A stretch of DNA of 18,302 nucleotides from Oscillospiraceae bacterium (GTDB taxonomy: Bacteria; Bacillota_A; Clostridia; Oscillospirales; Oscillospiraceae), in assembly GCA_017415945.1 (NCBI GenBank), contig JAFQDR010000201.1, positions 1 to 18,302 on the forward strand, given 5' to 3'. Position numbers and translations under genes: made by a program. The notes under the pieces were generated by a model. The model was not told the origin of the DNA. It saw nothing but the letters and a program-made list of their open reading frames with translations, and did not search any database. Shown one piece after another: positions 14,179-18,302 of this stretch (within the stretch, counting starts at the first letter, position 1; each line of letters opens with the position of its first letter).

Positions 14179-15333
14179 ATGACCAAAATAGATATTTTTT
14201 CCGGCTTTCTGGGTGCGGGTAAGACGACCCTCATTAAGAAGCTGATTGCCGAAGGCTACAAGAATGAAAAGCTGGTGCTCATCGAAAATGAGTTCGGTGA
14301 GATCTCCGTTGACGGTGGCTTCCTGAAGGAAGCGGGCATCGAGATCACCGAAATGAACTCCGGCTGCATCTGCTGCTCTCTGGTGGGAGACTTTAACGAA
14401 GCTTTGAAGAAGGTTATCGCCGAATACCACCCCGACCGCATCCTCATCGAGCCCTCCGGTGTGGGCAAGCTGTCCGACGTGATCAAGGCGGTACAGGGCG
14501 TGGCCGCTGAGGACGAAAGCATCCTGCTCAATGGCTTCACCACCGTGGTGGATGCCTCCAAGGCCAAGATGTACATGAAGAACTTCGGTGAGTTCTTTGC
14601 AAACCAGATCGAAAACGCTGCCTGCATCATCCTCAGCCGCACCGCAGGCATCAAGGATGACAAGCTCAAGACCGCTCTGCAGATCATCCGCGAGGCAAAT
14701 CCCGAAGCTGTGGTCATCACCACCCCCTGGGAGCAGCTCAGCGGTGAGACCCTGCTCCGTGCTATCGAGACCAAGTCCACTTTGAAGGATACTCTGGCGG
14801 GCATGCTCCACGAGGCCCATCACCACCATGACCATGGCGAACACTGCACCTGCGGCTGCCATGACCATGACCACGAGCACCATCATGAGCACGAGCATCA
14901 CCATGAGCACGAGCATCACCATGAGCATGAGCACCACCATGAGCACGAGCACCATCATGAGCATGAGCATCATCACGAGCATGAGCATGATGAGCACTGC
15001 ACCTGCGGCTGCCATGACCACGACCATCATCACCATCATCACCACGCCGACGAGGTTTTCGTCAGCTGGGGTGCCGAGACCTTCCTGAAGTACAGCGAAG
15101 CAGACATCGCCGCCATGCTGAACGCATTTGTGGACGATGACGAAACCTACGGCATGGTGCTCCGCGCCAAGGGCTATGTGCCCGCTGCGGACGGGGAAGG
15201 CTGGGTTTACTTCGACTATACCCCCGGTGAGCTGAATGTCCGCCGCGGCGGCGCCGATGTCATCGGACGTATCTGCGTCATTGGTTCCGCACTGAAGGAA
15301 GAAGCATTGAAGGAGTTGTTCCGCATTGGCTAA
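14179..15333 (+). CDS. G3E (COG0523/CobW) GTPase with giant His/Cys metal-binding insertion
   Basis: Member of the metallochaperone GTPase family that includes YeiR, ZNG1 and B. subtilis YciC/ZagA; 384 residues. The GTPase domain has Walker A GFLGAGKTT (9-17), the metal-site motif CICC (63-66) and Walker B ILIEPSG (88-94). The usual NKxD guanine motif is replaced by LSRTAG (152-157). Residues 211-289 form an insertion with about 45 His and 6 Cys. Two EHCTCGCHDHD blocks (221-231 and 272-282) enclose six perfect EHHHEH repeats, and seven consecutive His end it. The CobW C-terminal domain follows (290-384). AAGGA lies 8 nt before the ATG. It is followed with an 8-bp overlap by a second GTPase gene. 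Binding and delivery of zinc (or another soft divalent metal) is inferred from the family and the His/Cys content. Confidence 0.93.
   Translation: MTKIDIFSGFLGAGKTTLIKKLIAEGYKNEKLVLIENEFGEISVDGGFLKEAGIEITEMNSGCICCSLVGDFNEALKKVIAEYHPDRILIEPSGVGKLSDVIKAVQGVAAEDESILLNGFTTVVDASKAKMYMKNFGEFFANQIENAACIILSRTAGIKDDKLKTALQIIREANPEAVVITTPWEQLSGETLLRAIETKSTLKDTLAGMLHEAHHHHDHGEHCTCGCHDHDHEHHHEHEHHHEHEHHHEHEHHHEHEHHHEHEHHHEHEHDEHCTCGCHDHDHHHHHHHADEVFVSWGAETFLKYSEADIAAMLNAFVDDDETYGMVLRAKGYVPAADGEGWVYFDYTPGELNVRRGGADVIGRICVIGSALKEEALKELFRIG
14875..14982 (+). repeat. Six tandem 18-bp units encoding EHHHEH
   Basis: Six in-frame units (residues 233-268) give an identical peptide but use different CAC/CAT codons. 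The peptide has therefore been kept while the DNA has drifted, or the repeat is old. The array is flanked by 26-bp exact direct repeats that start at 14842 and 14995. Confidence 0.9.
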
Positions 15334-16297
15334 TTTCATGCAAAAAGCACCCAAGGAGGTGCCTGTCTATCTATTCACGGGCTTTCTGGAAGCGGGCAAG
15401 ACTCGTTTCATTCAGGAGACCTTAGAGGACGAACGCTTCAACAACGGGGAAATGACCCTGCTGCTGCTGTGCGAGGAGGGGGAGGAGGAATACGCTCCCG
15501 AACGCTTTGCATCCCCCAAGGTGGTTTGCCGTGTGGTGGAGGAACAGGAGGATCTGACCCCCGCCAATCTGAACAAGTGGCTGCTGGAAGCCAAGGCTAC
15601 CCGTGTGGTATGCGAGTACAACGGCATGTGGCTGCTGCAGACCCTGTATGACAATATGCCCGAGGGTTGGATGGTGTATCAGGAATTCTTCTTCGCCGAT
15701 GCCCGCACCATTCTCAACTACAATGCCAATATGCGCCAGCTGACCTTCGATAAGCTCCAGAGCTGTGAGCTGGCAGTATTCAACCGTTTTGACCCCGCTA
15801 TGGATAAGATGGAGCTGCACAAGCTGGTGCGCACCGCTTCCCGCCGCAGCGACATCGTTTTCGAGCACGCCGACGGCACCATTGAATATGACGACATCGA
15901 AGACCCTCTGCCCTTTGATCTGGATGCTCCTGTGGTCATGATCGGGGAGCGGGACTACGCCATTTGGTATCGGGATATGCTGGAGGATCTGGACAAGTAC
16001 CACGGCAAGACCGTCATGTTTACGGGCCGTGCGGTGACCCGCCGTACCATGCCCGGTGCGTTTATGATCGGCCGTCATGTGATGACCTGCTGTGCCGATG
16101 ACATCACCTTCTCCGCCATGGTCTGCAACTGGGACCGTGCCAAGGTGCGTGCCATGGCAAAGGATCAGTGGGTGACGGTGAAGGCCAAGATCGACGTGAA
16201 GTTCCACCCCAGCTACCGCGGCAAGGGTCCCGTGCTGACCGCATTGGAGGTTCGTGTGGCAAAGAAGCCCGAACCGGAAGTGGCGACATTCTACTAA
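15326..16297 (+). CDS. G3E-type GTPase fused to a YcgQ/TIGR03943-like C-terminal domain
   Basis: Predicted cytoplasmic protein of 323 residues, without signal peptide or membrane helix. The N-terminal P-loop domain has GFLEAGKTR (19-27), a strand-rich core (MTLLLLCEEGEEEY) and NRFD (153-156) at the position of the NKxD motif; it lacks the CxCC metal motif of its neighbour. The C-terminal part (about 200-323), with GKTVMFTGRAV, the CCADD motif (255-259), Cys267 and DQWVTVKAKI, resembles the soluble C-terminal domain of YcgQ (DUF1980/TIGR03943), a protein encoded beside the Zur-regulated GTPase gene yciC in Bacillus. The start is TTG at 15326, with AAGGAG 11 nt upstream and inside the previous gene; an ATG at 15338 has no RBS. 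The overlap implies coupling with the His-rich GTPase and a shared metal role. Confidence 0.85.
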   Translation: MANFMQKAPKEVPVYLFTGFLEAGKTRFIQETLEDERFNNGEMTLLLLCEEGEEEYAPERFASPKVVCRVVEEQEDLTPANLNKWLLEAKATRVVCEYNGMWLLQTLYDNMPEGWMVYQEFFFADARTILNYNANMRQLTFDKLQSCELAVFNRFDPAMDKMELHKLVRTASRRSDIVFEHADGTIEYDDIEDPLPFDLDAPVVMIGERDYAIWYRDMLEDLDKYHGKTVMFTGRAVTRRTMPGAFMIGRHVMTCCADDITFSAMVCNWDRAKVRAMAKDQWVTVKAKIDVKFHPSYRGKGPVLTALEVRVAKKPEPEVATFY

Positions 16298-16301
16298 AAT
16301 A

Positions 16302-16353
16302 AGCCCCCCTTGCCTAAAGGGGGGATGTCCGAGCGTGCGAGGACAGGGGGGAT
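16302..16353. repeat. Class B half element after the GTPase operon
   Basis: CCCCCCTT and AAGGGGGG arms (16303-16322) form a hairpin with loop GCCTA, followed by ATGTCCGAGCGTGCGAGGAC and a G-run. The same order (C-run hairpin, TGTC, GAGC.TGCGAG, G-run) is found at 13735-13780. The hairpin is 5 bp after the GTPase stop and may end transcription, though it lacks a T-run. Confidence 0.65.
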
Positions 16354-16370
16354 ATTCCTCATATCCGGTT

Positions 16371-16399
16371 TTGACATATTCTCGAAACTATGATATAAT
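16371..16399 (+). promoter_or_regulatory. Perfect consensus sigma-A promoter with extended -10
   Basis: TTGACA (16371-16376), a 17-bp spacer and TATAAT (16394-16399), with TG one base before the -10 (16391-16392). All twelve core bases match consensus. The RBS AAAGGAGG (16435-16442) and ATG (16450) follow. Confidence 0.88.
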
Positions 16400-16449
16400 T
16401 TTAACAAGAAGAATGGCTGTTCTTCAAATCCTCAAAAGGAGGAAGTATT

Positions 16450-17046
16450 ATGAAAAAGATCATTACCATCAGCCGTGAATTTGGCAGCGGCGGCCGTACC
16501 GTGGGCAAGCTGGTTGCGGAAAAGATGGGGTATAAGTATTACGACAAGGAGATCATCGAGCAGGTGGCCGAGGAAACCGGCTTCTCCAAGGCATACATCA
16601 GCCGCCGTGGGGAACATTCTCCCTCCGCAAGTATGTTTTCCTACTCTTTCATGGGCCGCTCCCATGACGGCTTGAGCACCGACGACTATCTGTTCTCCGT
16701 ACAGCGAAAGATCATTCTGAAGCTGGCTGAGGAAGGCAACTGTGTGATCGTGGGCCGCTGCGCCGACTACATCCTGCGCAACCGTGAGGATGTGCTGAAC
16801 GTGTTCATCCACGCACCCAAGGCATGGAGAGCAAAGCGTATTGTGGAGGTCTACGGCTCTAACAGCCATAAGCCCGAACGCCGTCTGGATGACAAGGACA
16901 AGAAGCGCCGTGTGAACTATAAGTATTACACCGACCGTGAATGGGGCGACTATGACAATTATGACCTGAGCCTCAACACCGCCAGCCTGGGCATCGAAAA
17001 CTGCGCCGATTTGATCGCAGCCATCGCACAGGCAGAATGGATGTAA
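16450..17046 (+). CDS. Cytidylate kinase-like family protein
   Basis: Cytoplasmic P-loop protein of 198 residues resembling the Cytidylate_kin2 family (PF13189), which is widespread in anaerobic Firmicutes and distinct from the housekeeping Cmk. The N-terminal ISREFGSGGRTVGKLVAEKM holds a GSGGR nucleotide-binding loop. YYDKEIIEQVAEETG is typical of the family, as are GNCVIVGRCADYIL, VFIHAPKAWRAKRI and the DKKRRVNYKYYTDREWGD lid-like segment. True CMP kinase activity has not been shown for most members, so the substrate is open. The gene has a perfect promoter, a strong RBS 7 nt before the ATG and its own terminator, which suggests high constitutive expression. It is separate from the GTPase operon. 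Confidence 0.9.
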   Translation: MKKIITISREFGSGGRTVGKLVAEKMGYKYYDKEIIEQVAEETGFSKAYISRRGEHSPSASMFSYSFMGRSHDGLSTDDYLFSVQRKIILKLAEEGNCVIVGRCADYILRNREDVLNVFIHAPKAWRAKRIVEVYGSNSHKPERRLDDKDKKRRVNYKYYTDREWGDYDNYDLSLNTASLGIENCADLIAAIAQAEWM

Positions 17047-17054
17047 CAAAAGCA

Positions 17055-17087
17055 AACTCCCTGATGATGCTCATCGGGGAGTTTTTT
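17055..17087 (+). terminator. Terminator of the cytidylate kinase-like gene
   Basis: AACTCCCTGATGA and TCATCGGGGAGTT arms (17055-17067, 17071-17083) with loop TGC, followed by a T-run. One G·T wobble. Confidence 0.9.
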
Positions 17088-17106
17088 AGGTAAGAGATAA
17101 GATATC

Positions 17107-17192
17107 GTAGGGCGGGGCTTGCTCCCGCCGCTTTTTATTTCAGATTGGCAGTTACATTGTTGCGGCTCGGCGGGAGCAAGCCCCCGCCCTAC
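17107..17192. repeat. 86-bp palindromic element, GTAGGG class
   Basis: GTAGGGCGGGGCTTGCTCCC (from 17107) is repeated inverted at 17168-17192, with a 1-base gap difference over about 25 bp. The centre of about 37 bp is AT-rich. It shares GTAGGG...CCCTAC ends with the class A elements, but the inner arms differ. Confidence 0.8.
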
Positions 17193-17219
17193 AAATACTT
17201 TTCATATTGCATTATTTTG

Positions 17220-17256
17220 AATTAAAAAACCGCACGGACAATACCCGTGCGGTTTT
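17220..17256 (-). terminator. Terminator of the ACP-like gene
   Basis: AAAACCGCACGG (17226-17237) and CCGTGCGGTTTT (17245-17256) form a perfect 12-bp stem, followed by a T-run on the minus strand. It lies 7 bp after the stop at 17264. Confidence 0.9.
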
Positions 17257-17263
17257 GTTATGT

Positions 17264-17485
17264 TCAGATATTGTCTTCCACAAATTCGGCGATGTCGCCA
17301 AGGGTGTCGCACTCGAAGTCGGAGGGGAAGTCGATCTCCCAATTGTCTTCGGCGAAGCTGATGATCTCGTAAATATCGCCGTCGCTGAGCTCCAGATCCT
17401 CACGCAGGTCCATGCCCATGCGGACAGAGTCGGCGGCAAAGTGCTCCGCTACAAACTGCTTCAGTGCGCTTTCGATTTCGTTCAT
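17264..17485 (-). CDS. Small acidic acyl-carrier-protein-like protein
   Basis: 73 residues, very acidic and helical, with the size and layout of an acyl carrier protein. MNEIESALKQFVAEHF (helix I), MDLREDLELSDGDIYEIISFAEDNWEIDFP (loop and helix II) and DTLGDIAEFVEDNI (helix III) align with ACP. The phosphopantetheine site is abnormal: the usual DSL reads LSD, with Ser34 as the only candidate attachment residue. No acyltransferase or synthase gene is near, so it is an orphan. The RBS AAAGGGG is about 10 nt before the ATG at 17485, and a good promoter is at 17534-17561. It could be a specialised ACP or an ACP-fold protein that no longer carries a prosthetic group. Confidence 0.8.
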   Translation of the reverse strand: MNEIESALKQFVAEHFAADSVRMGMDLREDLELSDGDIYEIISFAEDNWEIDFPSDFECDTLGDIAEFVEDNI

Positions 17486-17533
17486 GGAATAAAAGCCCCT
17501 TTCAGGAATAATTTAGTAGTCTTGTTGGCACAG

Positions 17534-17561
17534 ATTATAGCACAGGAAACGTACAATGCAA
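17534..17561 (-). promoter_or_regulatory. Promoter of the ACP-like gene
   Basis: On the minus strand TTGCAT (17556-17561) and perfect TATAAT (17534-17539) are 16 bp apart, 48 bp before the ATG. Confidence 0.65.
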
Positions 17562-17602
17562 GAAACAGTTGTATACAAATCTAATCTTTGTGCAATGGTA
17601 TG

Positions 17603-17634
17603 AAAAAAACGCCGCAGAATTGTGTACTGCGGCG
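17603..17634 (-). terminator. Terminator of the 62-residue protein gene
   Basis: CGCCGCAG (17610-17617) and CTGCGGCG (17627-17634) form a perfect 8-bp stem followed by TTTTTTTC on the minus strand, 4 bp after the stop. Confidence 0.9.
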
Positions 17635-17638
17635 ATGC

Positions 17639-17827
17639 TTATTGGGCTGCGAAAGCTTGTACCAGTGCCTGCATTTGGGTGCGGGTGGTGCAGGCTGCGG
17701 CTTGACTTATGAGCTTCTCCTTGTCTCGCTGCTCTGATGCGGCGTATTTTGACAATGCGGCGGGGTTTTCTACCAAGGCAATGCCCAGCTCAAAGGGCAG
17801 AGGCCCGCTGCGCCAATCGGGTTCCAT
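17639..17827 (-). CDS. Small conserved-looking hypothetical protein (62 aa)
   Basis: I do not recognise a named family. The 62 residues start MEPDWRSGPLPFELGIALVEN and continue as two or three amphipathic helices (NPAALSKYAASEQRDKEKLI and TRTQMQALVQAF). There is no signal peptide or membrane segment. AAAGGAGTG, 5 nt before the ATG at 17827, fixes the start. The frame extends upstream to 17914, but that part translates the palindromic element at 17885-17996 and is not part of the gene. It has its own terminator, and the AT-rich DNA between RBS and element must hold the promoter (a weak TAAACT -10 only). The layout PLPFELGIAL...YAA.....K..LI..A recalls short uncharacterised clostridial proteins, from memory of the general type only. 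Confidence 0.75.
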   Translation of the reverse strand: MEPDWRSGPLPFELGIALVENPAALSKYAASEQRDKEKLISQAAACTTRTQMQALVQAFAAQ

Positions 17828-17884
17828 GTAATCACTCCTTTGGGGATAGTTTAACCAAGGAATGAAACGATTAACCATCTTGCC

Positions 17885-17996
17885 TGTCATCCTGAGTGCA
17901 GCGAAGGATCTCAAGGGCTTGCCGGTGCCGGGGAACTACGCCGCAACGCCGTCCTAAGTGGTGAGATCCTTCGTCGCTTCACTCCTCAGGATGACA
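17885..17996. repeat. 112-bp palindromic element, TGTCATCCTGAG class (C)
   Basis: TGTCATCCTGAG (from 17885) with GCGAAGGATCTC is repeated inverted as GAGATCCTTCG...CTCAGGATGACA ending at 17996. The centre is GC-rich. TCATCCTGAG/GAAGGATC repeats of this kind are common between genes in gut Firmicutes. Confidence 0.85.
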
Positions 17997-18000
17997 AATC

Positions 18001-18030
18001 AAAAAACAAACACCCTCGCTGGCACGAGGG
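18001..18030 (-). terminator. Orphan minus-strand terminator
   Basis: ACACCCTCG (18010-18018 region) and CGAGGGTGT arms form a 9-bp stem with a 6-nt loop. On the minus strand it is followed by TTGTTTTTTG. No coding gene ends here within the window, so it serves either a small RNA or a gene beyond the right edge. Confidence 0.75.
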
Positions 18031-18271
18031 TGTTCGTCGATAGGATGAGGATAAAATGAAAAAGATGAAATAAACGATTCTTGTCTTGTTGAGTATAGTT
18101 TATCCTCAAGTTGTTACATAAAAAAGGGGGAAGATGTTACAGAAATATTAAATAGAGATTTGATGTGTAAAATTCACATGGGAAATTTTGTAAGATGCCA
18201 CAAATTTGTGAAATGTGCTGAGTGCAGGGGCCTCGCGGAAACCTGCCGAAACACTGAAATCATCATCCGAC
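18031..18271. other. AT-rich gene-free stretch
   Basis: No supported ORF or known RNA is seen. It contains a perfect 12-bp palindrome CACAAATTTGTG (18199-18210) and an inverted repeat TTGAG/CTCAA around 18090-18110. It could hold promoter or operator sequence for genes beyond the edge, or a minus-strand small RNA ending at the terminator at 18001-18030. Confidence 0.45.
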
Positions 18272-18302
18272 GTAGGGAGCGTCGTCCTCGACGCTCCGGA
18301 AC
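18272..18302. repeat. Class A arm cut by the window edge
   Basis: 27 bp (18272-18298) identical to the left arm at 6399-6425, in the same orientation. The partner arm would lie beyond the window. Confidence 0.85.

Noticed and set aside
14842..15040. Regular short repeats that look like a CRISPR-type array at first glance
   Set aside because: The repeats are 18 bp, contiguous, without spacers, and translate in frame to EHHHEH inside a clear GTPase gene.
17828..17914. N-terminal extension of the 62-residue protein
   Set aside because: The extension translates the TGTCATCCTGAG element, and a strong RBS precedes the internal ATG at 17827.

Overview
The window looks like chromosomal DNA of a Gram-positive, low-to-mid GC member of the Clostridia, most likely an Oscillospirales (Ruminococcaceae/Oscillospiraceae-type) gut anaerobe. 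That is inferred from strong AGGAGG-type ribosome binding sites, several near-consensus sigma-A promoters, a BspA-like leucine-rich-repeat protein with SLH domains and Pro/Thr linkers, LCP and DegV proteins, a GH25 lysozyme lipoprotein, and many short dispersed palindromic elements. I see no phage, transposase, CRISPR array or biosynthetic cluster.

Layout. 1-245: gene-free hairpin array. 252-4051, minus strand: TetR-type regulator, histidine kinase, OmpR-type response regulator (kinase and regulator overlap by 4 bp), then a MATE exporter with its own promoter and terminator. 4166-6298, plus strand: an LCP cell-wall ligase and a DegV fatty-acid-binding protein. 6399-6513: palindromic element. 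6591-10709, minus: a 1372-residue secreted LRR/SLH surface protein. 10883-11752, minus: a predicted membrane lipoprotein with an excellent promoter and RBS. 11846-12360: palindromes and a minus-strand tRNA-Thr/tRNA-Tyr unit with promoter and terminator. 12616-13665, plus: GH25 lipoprotein. 13709-13914: inverted-repeat element between two near-identical terminators. 14179-16297, plus: two overlapping G3E (COG0523) GTPase genes. The first carries a huge His/Cys metal-binding insertion; the second is fused to a C-terminal domain resembling the YcgQ/TIGR03943 family. 16450-17046, plus: cytidylate kinase-like protein with a perfect consensus promoter. 17264-17827, minus: an unusual acyl-carrier-protein-like gene and a 62-residue small protein. 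17885 to the end: a palindromic element, an orphan minus-strand terminator, AT-rich gene-free DNA and the edge of another element.

How the genes relate. The cell envelope is the main theme: two-component system plus exporter, LCP attachment enzyme, SLH-anchored surface protein, membrane lipoprotein and lysozyme lipoprotein. The clearest functional module is the GTPase pair at 14179-16297, which by family looks like a metal (probably zinc) allocation system. I regard it as the best candidate for a little-described system here. The second notable theme is the number of short inverted-repeat elements, at least nine in 18 kb, in at least three sequence classes. They lie at gene ends and around terminators.
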